Positions 14,532-23,621 of a stretch of DNA of 36,654 bases are shown here, piece after piece. The notes beneath the pieces were generated by a model, which ran no database searches, was not told the origin of the DNA, and saw only the letters and a list, made by a program, of their open reading frames with translations. How positions within the stretch are numbered: position 1 is the stretch's first letter; each line of letters begins with the position of its first letter. Source of the DNA: Leptofilum sp050292445 (GTDB lineage Bacteria > Chloroflexota > Anaerolineae > Promineifilales > Promineifilaceae); NCBI GenBank assembly GCA_050292445.1, contig JBNKLQ010000022.1, positions 1 through 36,654 of the forward strand, in the 5' to 3' direction. A program made the position numbers and the translations under genes.

Positions 14532-17510
14532 GTGCCGTTTACTCAACAAGCTACAGAAACCATGCAAATGTTCCGCAACTTCTGGCGTACTCGACTCAAT
14601 GTGGCCCGCAACCGCATTTTAATGTTTGTTATTATCATTGGCATTGTGCCGTTGACGCTGGTTGGCTCCTGGCTTATTGTTTTGGAAGGGCGTTCGTTAA
14701 AAGAGCAAACAAATCGTGAGCTAACCATCATCGCTCAAAACTTTGCCGAGCGCGTAGACTTCTTTGTAACTGACTTGCTCAAGCATGCTGAGGCTAGTGC
14801 CGCGCTGCCCGACATGAGCAATCAAACCCCAGAAAACCAAGAAAAGCTATTGCAGCTGCTGAACAGCCATTTTCCTGAGTATGGCCAGTTGGCACTGATT
14901 AACCTTGATGGCCAAATTGAGATCATGGCCAAACCGCAAGAAATGTTCTCTATTGAGCAGACCCCCTCTTTTCAGCAAGTGATCCGTACCCAAGAGCAAG
15001 CCTGGGCCATTGCGCCAGCACCCTTGAATGACATGCTTTTGTTGCACGTACACACACCTGTTTTTGATGAGACTGGCAGCCTGGTCTCGATTTTGGGCAG
15101 CCCCGTACCGTTGAATAATTTAACGGCCGTTCTCAACAATATCGACGGTGGCACAGCCTTTGTCCTTGATGAAACGGGACGGGTGCTGCTGCATCCAGAC
15201 CAAGCCCAGGCCGCTGCCCGGACAGATTTCAGCCGATGGATTTTTACAGAAAACGGCCGTGCCCCACAGCAAGCTGGTGCCACAAGCTACAGTCGGGATG
15301 ACAATCGTTATGTGGCCAGTTATGCACCAATTAACAGCCTGGGTTGGACGGTTGTTGTAGAACGCCCTGAAAGCGACGTGTTGATGCCGATTACCCAAGC
15401 AACCAATCGCCTTATCCTGGGACTGGTTGCCACGGTATTTGCTGGCTTGGCAATTACGATCCTTGTTTCTGGCCGCATGACGCGCCCTATGCGCAAACTG
15501 GTATTGGCTGCGCAAGCGTTTGGCGAAGGTAAGCCCGATCTCCCTTTGCCCCGATCCAAGTGGATTATCAACGAGATCGCCATTCTCATTAATACCTTTG
15601 GGCAAATGCGAACGGCCGTTTCTGAACGAGAAACACGTCTACAGCATAGTGAATCTCGCATCCGCGCCCTGATGGATGCCATGCCAGATACCTTGCTGCG
15701 TGTTGATGCTGGCCTAAATATTCTGGACGCAAAACTGCCTGCCAGCTCTCCCCTCACGCCACTAAATGAGAATCCCATTGGCATGAACTTGCTTGCCTAT
15801 TTACGGCCGTTAGGAGATGAATCGTTTGTTGCCCAAATTGAGCAAGCCCTGCATACAGACGAATTGTATCTAGTAGAAGCCACGCTTACTCAGGCAAACC
15901 AAAATTTCGACATTGAAATTCGCATGGTGCCCAGCAACGATCATCAGGAGATGGTACTGATACTGCGCGACATCACGGAGCAGAAAGAAGCCGAAGCGTC
16001 GATTCATAAGCTGCTGTCCGCACTGGAAGCATCAAGTGAAGGCATGGCCATCCTCGATCAATCACAAACGTTTGTCTACGCTAACAACGCCTACGCCCAG
16101 ATTAATGGATACCAAGGCCCACAAAAAATTATTGGGCAACCCTGCACCTTAATCTACAGCACAGAACAGCACCGCAAGTTGCTCGATAGCATCATCCCAA
16201 CTGCCCTGGAACACAGCGTCTGGCGCGGAGAACTACTCGTTAACCGACCGGACAACGGCAGCTATTTGCAAGAGATGGCCCTCACGCCGTTGGTCAGCGG
16301 TGAATTTGTCTGCGTTATTCGCGACATTACGGAACGAAAAAAGTCAGAAGAAGCGATCCTGGAAGCACAAAAGCTTGATAACTTGGGTTTGTTGGCTGGT
16401 GGCGTGGCCCACGATTTTAACAATTTGCTGACTGGCATTTTAGGTCATGCTACCCTGGCACTAGAAAAAACCCAAGAAAACAGTCTGGTTAAAGAACAGT
16501 TGCACAAGGTGGTTTCTTCCGCCAGTAAAGCAGCTGATCTCACTCGCCAGCTTTTGGCTTATGCGGGGAAAGGCGTTTTTGAAGTGCAGTCCATTGATAT
16601 AAACCAGCTCATTCGGGAAAATATCAGCCTGTTGGAAACCGCCTTGCCAAATAAAGCCGAAATCTTGCTAGATTTAGAGCCGGAGATCCTGGCCGTGGAG
16701 GCAGACAGTGGGCAAATTCAGCAAGTCTTGATGAATCTGGTTATTAATGCGGCTGAATCCTTTGGAAAATTTGGCGGGCAAATTCATATCCAAACGCAAC
16801 ACTGTCAACTGACCCGGCAATCTTTCCAGGACGAAAACCTAAATCTACTTGGCGGCACAATTTTGGAACCAGGCAGCTATGTGTGTTTATCTGTAGGGGA
16901 TAATGGCTGTGGCATTGATCCAAAGCAGCTGGCTCATATTTTTGATCCGTTCTTTTCCACAAAAGATACGGGGACCGGACTGGGGCTTTCGGCAACCTTG
17001 GGCATTATTCGGGCGCATCACGGCGGTGTTCAGGTACGAAGCGATCTCGGAGAAGGCACACAATTCACCGTTTACTTCAAAACTTCAGACCGACCAGCCG
17101 CCCAGCATGTACAAAAACGGCCGCACAAAACAACATTGTCTGGCACAGCGCTCATTATTGATGATCAAGAAACGATTCTTGCCGTGGCTGAAGATATGTT
17201 GACAGCCCGAGGCATGAAGGTGATACTGGCAAGCAATGGGCCGCAAGCGATTGCGCTGTTCCAGGAACATCAGGATGAAATTGATGTGATATTACTTGAC
17301 TTAAAAATGCCGGGCATGAGTGGGGATGAAGTTTTCGCCCGGTTAAAAGAGATTGATCCAACGGCACGCATTGTCATTGCCTCTGGCTATAGTGAACAGG
17401 AAACGTTGAACTATTTTGCCAGCAACCATGAAGTTGCCTTTATTCAAAAACCATACCGGCTCCAGGCATTGGTTGAGATCATCGCTTCTGCTTTGGGACA
17501 AACCCCATAA
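14532..17510 (+). CDS. Hybrid sensor histidine kinase (Cache-HAMP-PAS-PAS-HK-REC)
   Basis: The 992-residue membrane kinase has, in order: helix 1 (about 28-50), an extracytoplasmic Cache-type sensor (to about 285), helix 2 (about 290-312), a HAMP linker, two PAS domains (about 375-485 and 495-620, each ending in RDIT), a HisKA domain with phospho-acceptor His627 in GGVAHDFNNLL, an HATPase domain (DNGCGIDPKQLAHIFDPFFSTKDTGTGLGL), and a C-terminal receiver with Asp923 in LLDLKMPGMSG. The internal receiver suggests a phosphorelay or feedback control. The start is uncertain: GTG 14532 is listed, but ATGs at 14562 and 14568 are possible, and none has a clear ribosome binding site. The gene ends 2 bases from the convergent dehydrogenase gene. 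Confidence 0.93.
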   Translation: MPFTQQATETMQMFRNFWRTRLNVARNRILMFVIIIGIVPLTLVGSWLIVLEGRSLKEQTNRELTIIAQNFAERVDFFVTDLLKHAEASAALPDMSNQTPENQEKLLQLLNSHFPEYGQLALINLDGQIEIMAKPQEMFSIEQTPSFQQVIRTQEQAWAIAPAPLNDMLLLHVHTPVFDETGSLVSILGSPVPLNNLTAVLNNIDGGTAFVLDETGRVLLHPDQAQAAARTDFSRWIFTENGRAPQQAGATSYSRDDNRYVASYAPINSLGWTVVVERPESDVLMPITQATNRLILGLVATVFAGLAITILVSGRMTRPMRKLVLAAQAFGEGKPDLPLPRSKWIINEIAILINTFGQMRTAVSERETRLQHSESRIRALMDAMPDTLLRVDAGLNILDAKLPASSPLTPLNENPIGMNLLAYLRPLGDESFVAQIEQALHTDELYLVEATLTQANQNFDIEIRMVPSNDHQEMVLILRDITEQKEAEASIHKLLSALEASSEGMAILDQSQTFVYANNAYAQINGYQGPQKIIGQPCTLIYSTEQHRKLLDSIIPTALEHSVWRGELLVNRPDNGSYLQEMALTPLVSGEFVCVIRDITERKKSEEAILEAQKLDNLGLLAGGVAHDFNNLLTGILGHATLALEKTQENSLVKEQLHKVVSSASKAADLTRQLLAYAGKGVFEVQSIDINQLIRENISLLETALPNKAEILLDLEPEILAVEADSGQIQQVLMNLVINAAESFGKFGGQIHIQTQHCQLTRQSFQDENLNLLGGTILEPGSYVCLSVGDNGCGIDPKQLAHIFDPFFSTKDTGTGLGLSATLGIIRAHHGGVQVRSDLGEGTQFTVYFKTSDRPAAQHVQKRPHKTTLSGTALIIDDQETILAVAEDMLTARGMKVILASNGPQAIALFQEHQDEIDVILLDLKMPGMSGDEVFARLKEIDPTARIVIASGYSEQETLNYFASNHEVAFIQKPYRLQALVEIIASALGQTP

Positions 17511-17512
17511 TT

Positions 17513-18361
17513 TTATTCACGAGGGTGATATTGCCAGCTTGCCTCCCCGTAATCTAAACGGGCGTTTCCGCCCAACCCCATAAACCAGCGCACAAACCGG
17601 GGGGCCAGGGCAAAAAGAGTAAACAGCCCACCCAAATACCCCGGCACATTCACGACAGTCCGACGACGACGCAATCCGCGAATTACCGCTTTGGCCACAT
17701 GAGGCGGGGTGATGTAAGGAACAATGTCCCCCAAACGCGGCATCTTGGTAGATGAAACCTGCTGGCGGAAAAAGTTGGTGCCTGCTACGGCCGCCGGACG
17801 CACCAGCATCACGTGAATAGGCGAATCAGCCAGCTCCATCTGCAAAATTTGGATGTATCCATCCACGGCCGCTTTCATGGCACAGTAGCCCCCCATTGTC
17901 GGCGTAATAAATAACCGCCCGGCTGATGACCCCATATTGACCAGATGGCCACGGCCCGCCTGCTGCATTAGGGGTAGAACCGCCTGAATGGCATGAATCA
18001 TGCCTAGATAACCCACCTGCATCATTTTTTCTATATCATCTAGAGACAATTCTTGAGCCAGTTCCCAACGAACATAAACGGCGTTGTTGACTAAGATGTC
18101 GATACGGCCGTTTTCCCCATAAACCGCTTTCACCCACGCAGCAACTGCTTCCCTATCGGCCACATCACACACAGCAAAATGAAGCTGAGCTGCCCAAGGA
18201 GAAACGGCCGCTTCTGCCCCCGCTTTTGCCAGTTGCTCCTCAGAAATATCACAGATAAATACCTGTGCCCCATGATCGGCTAACGCCAAAGCAATCGCCC
18301 AGCCAATGCCTTGTGCCCCACCCGTCACCAGAGCAACCTGCCCCTCCAAAAATTTACTCAT
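17513..18361 (-). CDS. Short-chain dehydrogenase/reductase (SDR)
   Basis: The 282-residue product is a classical SDR. The N-terminal VALVTGGAQGIGWA is the TGxxxGxG dinucleotide-binding motif, ILVNNA the NNAG-like motif, NMGSSAGR carries the catalytic Ser, and YCAMKAAVD is the YxxxK active site. An acidic Asp after the second strand (FICDISEEQ) favours NAD(H). The C-terminal 60 residues include a hydrophobic stretch (GYLGGLFTLFALAPRFVRWF) that could attach it to the membrane. The substrate is unknown. AGGAGAGAAG lies before the ATG. It converges with the histidine kinase gene, and nothing links the two in function. Confidence 0.9.
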   Translation of the reverse strand: MSKFLEGQVALVTGGAQGIGWAIALALADHGAQVFICDISEEQLAKAGAEAAVSPWAAQLHFAVCDVADREAVAAWVKAVYGENGRIDILVNNAVYVRWELAQELSLDDIEKMMQVGYLGMIHAIQAVLPLMQQAGRGHLVNMGSSAGRLFITPTMGGYCAMKAAVDGYIQILQMELADSPIHVMLVRPAAVAGTNFFRQQVSSTKMPRLGDIVPYITPPHVAKAVIRGLRRRRTVVNVPGYLGGLFTLFALAPRFVRWFMGLGGNARLDYGEASWQYHPRE

Positions 18362-18521
18362 CGCTTACTTCTCTCCTGTGAATGTTGAAATTCACCGCTT
18401 AAATTGTTCATGAGTTACCCTCGGTTTTAAATCACCAAGGTCTGGCACATTTCAGTAAATAGTTTACATAAAGCTTTTAATGCGAGTTTCATTACCTGGC
18501 TATCGCAAAGAGCTGCCCGGT

Positions 18522-21500
18522 CTAAGAACGTCTGGCTGGGAGCTTGGGTTTGGGCGAAACGGCCGTACCATTTGCCTGAGCTGCGTACAGCTTGCTCACG
18601 CTCTTATGCTGCGCTGTCCACAAACCCACCAGCCCAATCTTGAGTTCATACAGCGTGTTGGCCCCGTCCGTCACCTCGCGCATGATTTCCCGTTCGACAA
18701 GCCTGTTTAAAGCGGCCGTAATTTCCGTGGGGGGCAGCTGAATGCCAAACGGTTCCAGAAAATCCATGATGTCTTCAGGATGAAAAGTGGAATCGTCGCT
18801 GCTCATGTGGGCAACGGCCGTTAACACCACTCGTTCCGCCTGCGTGGAGCGCTGCCATAAGTAAGCAAAATGGACCTCGCCTAAACTGAGCATTTCATCT
18901 AGCGTAGCGTTGACGTCTGAAATAGTGACGTAGCCCGTGCGTTCAGCGTTGGCCCGCTTCACCAGTGCGTAGCAAACGAGCTGCACAAAGTAGGGGTGGC
19001 CTGCCGTCACCCGCCAGATCTTATCCAACGCCAGATCGTCATAAATTAAATCAGGGGCAACAGGTTCCGTAATCAGCCGAATGGCCGCTTCTTCCGGCAG
19101 GTAGGTGATGCGTTCGTACAGGGCAATGTTGAACAGCACAGACCAGTAATCGGCGCTCATCTCTTCCAGGCGGCGTGTGCCCACAAAAATAAAGCTTAAC
19201 CCCTCGCTGTGCTGCATCAAATGGCGCATAAAACTGAAGAACGTCGAGGGTAAGATGCCATCTTCTACCAGACTTTCAAAAGCTTCAAATTCGTCAAACA
19301 CCAGCAGCAGCGTCGTGTCTGGCGGTAGCAGCGCTTTTACCTCGGGGATAAAGCGGCGCTGGAATTCGCCGGTGGGATCGGTTTGCCACACTTCCGGTGG
19401 CGGCACTTCAATCTCGATGTCGCGCAGCCCCAATGCGTCGGAGATGAGCCAGGCCATGTCGTGAAACAGAGCACCCATGCCGGGACTGACGCCCAGCGAT
19501 TGGCAGTCGATATAAACGGGTAGCAAATCATCAGGCAGGTGCTGGCCTAAGCGCAGCAGGGTAGAGGTTTTGCCCGTGCGCCGCTGGCCAATCAAAATGA
19601 GCACATTGCGCTGCGACCAGCCGCCCGCGTTGTCGGCGATGAAGCTGAAGAGCTGTTCACGGCCGTAAAAGAGCCGGCTGTGGCTCCGCAGCGGTGTGCC
19701 GGGCAGGTAAGGATTGAAAACCGGTTTGAAATCACGCGTGGGCAGCAGCAAATTGACCATATCGCCAAAGGCAATTTGCCGATTTTGCTGGTTGCGGTCG
19801 TCGTAGGTGACGGTGAGACCCAGGCGGAAGCGATCAGTGACTTGCGGTTCGAGTGTAAAGCTGACCGTCCGGCTGCGCCCTGGCGGCAGCAGGGAGATGT
19901 ACTGCGGACTGCTTTGCACCACGTAGCCAGGATCGTCATTCAGCACAGCGATAACATTTTCGGCGGGAGAACGGCCGTTATTCTGCAAAACTAATGTCAC
20001 CTCTGCCTTCTCGCCGGAGACGATGCGCTTTGTTTTCAGCGTGACAATCACGTTCGCCTGCCCGCGCAGCTCTTCGCTGGCGGCGCTGACCAAACCGGCC
20101 CAGCGGCGCACAATCGCTTCGGCCAATGTCTTTTCAATGCGCACCGAAAACTCCGGCAAATTCAGCTGGAGTTCGCCGAGTAGATGGCTAGCTTCATTCA
20201 AATAAACCAGCCGATCCTCTGGTAAATCGACACGTTCACTGTCGCGCAAATTGGTCAGAATGGGCAGCAGAGCATCCAAAACGGGTGACCATCGATCTTG
20301 CTGCTCCAAATAGTCTAGCAGTTGCACCAATTGTGGCCGCAGCAAAGAAGTCTCGGTGATGGTGGGAGCTTCCAGCAGTACCTGGCCCATTTTGAAAATC
20401 ATTTGCCACCGCTCCAACTGCTGCCAGGCAGGTTCTTGCTTTTTGGCATCGCCCAGCGCACCATTGATGATGGGCAAACCCACATGTGGTCGGTCGGCCA
20501 GCAGAAAAAGGCCATCAGCCAGACTGCTCACCAATGAATCACCTCGCTGGCGTGCCTGGCTGGCCAGATAAATAAGAAAATCTTGTGAGGCATGGGTGGC
20601 ACTATATTTGCTCTCCAGCAAGGGAAGGGTGAGTTCTGGCTGGCTTTTCAGCTGGCGGTAAAAACGGCGCGCGCGAGCGGCAGGCAGCTGAGTCTGGCGC
20701 ACAAACAAAAAAGCCCCAGCGGCCAACAGTAAGCCAATGACAGTCAACGTGCCGGTTGTGGGACGCAGCCAGCCGCTGTTGATGGCTGCCATTGGGCTGG
20801 TCTGTGGGGTTAGGTTGCCTTCATAGGCACCGTCATCGTAATGAAAGCGGTAGAGGATATGGTTGTTGGTGAGGCTGGGATTGGGCACGGTCCAAAAGCG
20901 GCGGTCGTCGCCGTTGGCTACAATTTCGGTACCCTGGCTTACCCAACGGCCGTTTTCCGGGTTATAAATTTCCAGCCGCACCTTTACCTCATCCCCTTCC
21001 ACATCAGTGACAGAGACGCCAAAGCTATACTGTCCTTCTACCGTGGGGTTGGTTAGCAATGGTGGGCGGTTTTCTGTAGCGCGGAACAGTTGGACCAGCC
21101 CGTTTTCCGTCACGGCAACGAGATTGGCATTTTGCTGATCAGCACTGCGCATCCCGGCCATGTCGAAAATGCCGCTGGAAAGAGGGATTTCACCAATCGA
21201 ATCTGACCGGTATGAATAAAGATTGATATGCCCTTCGCTGCCTTCACTGCTGCCCACTACAATTTCTGGAAGCGGGTCACCCGTCAGGTCTCCCCAATAA
21301 AGTGAGGTCACGTTATTCAGGCCAATGAGCCGCCACAGCACGTTTGGTGTGCTGTCTTCAATGCGCAGGCGAATCAGTTGCGCTTCATCTGTGGCTACCA
21401 AAAAAGATTCGGCCGTCGTTTCTTCAAACGCTTCTTCGATGATGTCATTGGCGGGAATACTGAGGATTGGATTCCCCTCCAGGGCAATGGGCCAGACTGG

Positions 21501-23570
21501 CATCTGAATGCCACGCCAGGTAAGCCCCGAGCCCTGCCCGTCGCTGAAGACAAGGAGCCGGGTAGCCAGTTCCTTACCTGGCTGGTTGAGACGAAAAGCG
21601 GTATTAATCGGAGCATCATAGGCGGCAATGGGGGATGGCAAAAATGGGGCGTGAATTTGGACAGCGTATAGTAGATTTTGGGACGCGGCAATGATCAGGG
21701 GCTGCTCCGTTTGCAGGTTTTCAATCAGCAAGAGTTCGGTGACAGGTCCGCCAACCTCACCTTCTACCACTAGGCTTCTATCCCATAGCGCGGTGTTGGT
21801 GGTGGTGAAGGCAAAAATCTGGCTGTCCTGGGTGCCTACGATGATTTCGGGATCGCCGCGATCGTTAATATTTTCAACCAGCAGGCTGGTGATGTTGGTA
21901 TCAAATGCTCTTTCCCACAGCTGTTCACCGTCAATGCCGCGCACATCGATCCAGCCCTGGCGACGCTCCTGGTTATCTGGCCCGATGCTGGTGCTGTTGC
22001 GAATCACCACTATCTGCTGCTGTCCCTGTTCATCTTCCAGCAGGGCCAAATCAGTAATGTGGCCACCAGGGGTGACCAGCCAGTCCACACGATTTTGCTG
22101 ATCGATGTAGTGCAAACGGCCGTCTTGTGCGCCCACCACCAATTCATCCTCACCGTCCTTATTAAAATCGACGACGAGTAGAGCGCCTGGCTTAGAATCG
22201 AGGGAACGGCCCCATTCCGGAGCGATCTTACTGGTGCCTACGCCCAGCCCCAGCAGTTCCAGGGTAGCAAAACGAGCCAGCAGCAGTTCGTAACGGCCGT
22301 CTCCGTTAATATCCAGCAGGCGCGAGAGCCCATTGGCGTCTACCACCTCATAGGTTGCCAATGAGCGATTGGTTGGCCCCAGCAGCAGCACATCGTTGGG
22401 ACCATCGGTGCCCGTTTGTGGCCCCAGCAGCACGGCCAGGAGTGGGTCCGTTTCTTCATTGCTGATCTTGGCTGTCGAGAGGCCCACCACTGGCCGGTTG
22501 GCATCGGGCACCAGCCGGCGCGTCCACAAGCGGCTGCCATTGGTGCGATATGCTACCACCATGCCGACTTCGGTTCCGGCAAAAAGCAGCGGTTCGCCAT
22601 TGAACTCGCCAGTTGTCAGCGTGGTAATCGGTTTATTGAGGGTGCGAGGCCACCATTCCCGCTGGCGATCATAATTGAGCAGGTTAATTTGCCCACCACC
22701 GGACCCAACCGCCAGAAACAGTTCGCCTTCGTCACCAAATGGCACCACGCTGAGCGCGGAAATAACGTCGGAGATGGGCTGGGCCTGTTCCCAAATATCT
22801 TGCTGATTGCCATCGATCAGGCGCAGCACACTAAAGCGCAGCGATGGGTTGAAGGAGCCTAAAGCCACTTCTTCGCGCCCGTCGCCATTGAGATCGGCCA
22901 CCTGCATAATGGCCTGGGTGCTGAGCAAAGGAGAGCTGTTTTCATTATCAGACCAAATGATCTGGCCCTCCTGGTCAAACAGTTGCAATTGACCACTGCT
23001 GAACAGTACCAAAAGTTCTTCACGCCCGTCGCCGTCATGGTCAAATGGTTCAAGTTGACTTACCTGCACGTTGTAGCGGGCCAGCCATTCCTGGCCGCCA
23101 GCGGTGCTGCTAAAGGCTAGCAGCGCCTGGGGTGGGGTGATGGTGTTCAGGGGGATGGACCACAGTTCGCTGCCACCCATGCTAAGCACGGTCAGGTTGC
23201 GGTTGGCTACCAGGGCAATTTCCAGCTCGGGATCGTCGTCGAGGTTGAGGATGTCAATTGCCTGGATGACATCGCCAGCCGGGATGCTCCACTGCAAATT
23301 ACCAATGGCGTTGAGGAGTTCGACACGGCCGTTTTCTGCCGCCACCAAAAATTCATCCACCCCATCCTGGTTGATGTCCTGGTTAATGACGTGGCTGATG
23401 CGGCTGGAGGCGGAATGCCGCCAATAAGCGGGGGGTTGCGATTGGGCGTGAAGAGTGGTGGGAGTGCCTTGCCAAAAGAGGAAGCTGATCAGAAGCAACA
23501 AGAGGAGACGTGGCCAACGGAAACGGCCGTTTTTCAAAAAGCCAGCCAGTTGTGAGTTGCCCCTTGTCAT
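18522..23570 (-). CDS. Transmembrane FG-GAP/VCBS propeller receptor with C-terminal AAA ATPase
   Basis: This 1682-residue protein has an uncommon layout. A signal peptide covers about residues 20-43. Residues 45-860 hold repeated FG-GAP/VCBS-like blades with Ca-binding patterns (DINQDGVDEFLVA, DHDGDGREELLV, DLNGDGREEVALG, DINGDGRYELLLA, DFNKDGEDELVVG), probably two propellers. An Ig-like domain follows at about 865-930, then one membrane helix (about 938-958, TVIGLLLAAGAFLFV) and a helical segment. A CARDB-like domain lies at about 1175-1275 (VTLVLQNNGRSPAENV). Last is a AAA/STAND ATPase with Walker A GQRRTGKTS near 1325, Walker B LLLVFDEFE near 1423, and a winged-helix-like end. The predicted topology puts propellers outside and ATPase inside. 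The gene starts 51 bases after the AAA-wHTH gene, so they probably form one operon. Confidence 0.88.
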   Translation of the reverse strand: MTRGNSQLAGFLKNGRFRWPRLLLLLLISFLFWQGTPTTLHAQSQPPAYWRHSASSRISHVINQDINQDGVDEFLVAAENGRVELLNAIGNLQWSIPAGDVIQAIDILNLDDDPELEIALVANRNLTVLSMGGSELWSIPLNTITPPQALLAFSSTAGGQEWLARYNVQVSQLEPFDHDGDGREELLVLFSSGQLQLFDQEGQIIWSDNENSSPLLSTQAIMQVADLNGDGREEVALGSFNPSLRFSVLRLIDGNQQDIWEQAQPISDVISALSVVPFGDEGELFLAVGSGGGQINLLNYDRQREWWPRTLNKPITTLTTGEFNGEPLLFAGTEVGMVVAYRTNGSRLWTRRLVPDANRPVVGLSTAKISNEETDPLLAVLLGPQTGTDGPNDVLLLGPTNRSLATYEVVDANGLSRLLDINGDGRYELLLARFATLELLGLGVGTSKIAPEWGRSLDSKPGALLVVDFNKDGEDELVVGAQDGRLHYIDQQNRVDWLVTPGGHITDLALLEDEQGQQQIVVIRNSTSIGPDNQERRQGWIDVRGIDGEQLWERAFDTNITSLLVENINDRGDPEIIVGTQDSQIFAFTTTNTALWDRSLVVEGEVGGPVTELLLIENLQTEQPLIIAASQNLLYAVQIHAPFLPSPIAAYDAPINTAFRLNQPGKELATRLLVFSDGQGSGLTWRGIQMPVWPIALEGNPILSIPANDIIEEAFEETTAESFLVATDEAQLIRLRIEDSTPNVLWRLIGLNNVTSLYWGDLTGDPLPEIVVGSSEGSEGHINLYSYRSDSIGEIPLSSGIFDMAGMRSADQQNANLVAVTENGLVQLFRATENRPPLLTNPTVEGQYSFGVSVTDVEGDEVKVRLEIYNPENGRWVSQGTEIVANGDDRRFWTVPNPSLTNNHILYRFHYDDGAYEGNLTPQTSPMAAINSGWLRPTTGTLTVIGLLLAAGAFLFVRQTQLPAARARRFYRQLKSQPELTLPLLESKYSATHASQDFLIYLASQARQRGDSLVSSLADGLFLLADRPHVGLPIINGALGDAKKQEPAWQQLERWQMIFKMGQVLLEAPTITETSLLRPQLVQLLDYLEQQDRWSPVLDALLPILTNLRDSERVDLPEDRLVYLNEASHLLGELQLNLPEFSVRIEKTLAEAIVRRWAGLVSAASEELRGQANVIVTLKTKRIVSGEKAEVTLVLQNNGRSPAENVIAVLNDDPGYVVQSSPQYISLLPPGRSRTVSFTLEPQVTDRFRLGLTVTYDDRNQQNRQIAFGDMVNLLLPTRDFKPVFNPYLPGTPLRSHSRLFYGREQLFSFIADNAGGWSQRNVLILIGQRRTGKTSTLLRLGQHLPDDLLPVYIDCQSLGVSPGMGALFHDMAWLISDALGLRDIEIEVPPPEVWQTDPTGEFQRRFIPEVKALLPPDTTLLLVFDEFEAFESLVEDGILPSTFFSFMRHLMQHSEGLSFIFVGTRRLEEMSADYWSVLFNIALYERITYLPEEAAIRLITEPVAPDLIYDDLALDKIWRVTAGHPYFVQLVCYALVKRANAERTGYVTISDVNATLDEMLSLGEVHFAYLWQRSTQAERVVLTAVAHMSSDDSTFHPEDIMDFLEPFGIQLPPTEITAALNRLVEREIMREVTDGANTLYELKIGLVGLWTAQHKSVSKLYAAQANGTAVSPKPKLPARRS

Positions 23571-23621
23571 GTTGTAAATTCCGGTATTCGGTAATCGGCT
23601 GTCGGTTATCGGTTTTACCGA

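Noticed and set aside
15120..15784. Minus-strand open frames inside the histidine kinase gene
   Set aside because: The plus strand encodes a continuous Cache-HAMP-PAS kinase; the antisense frames show no family features.
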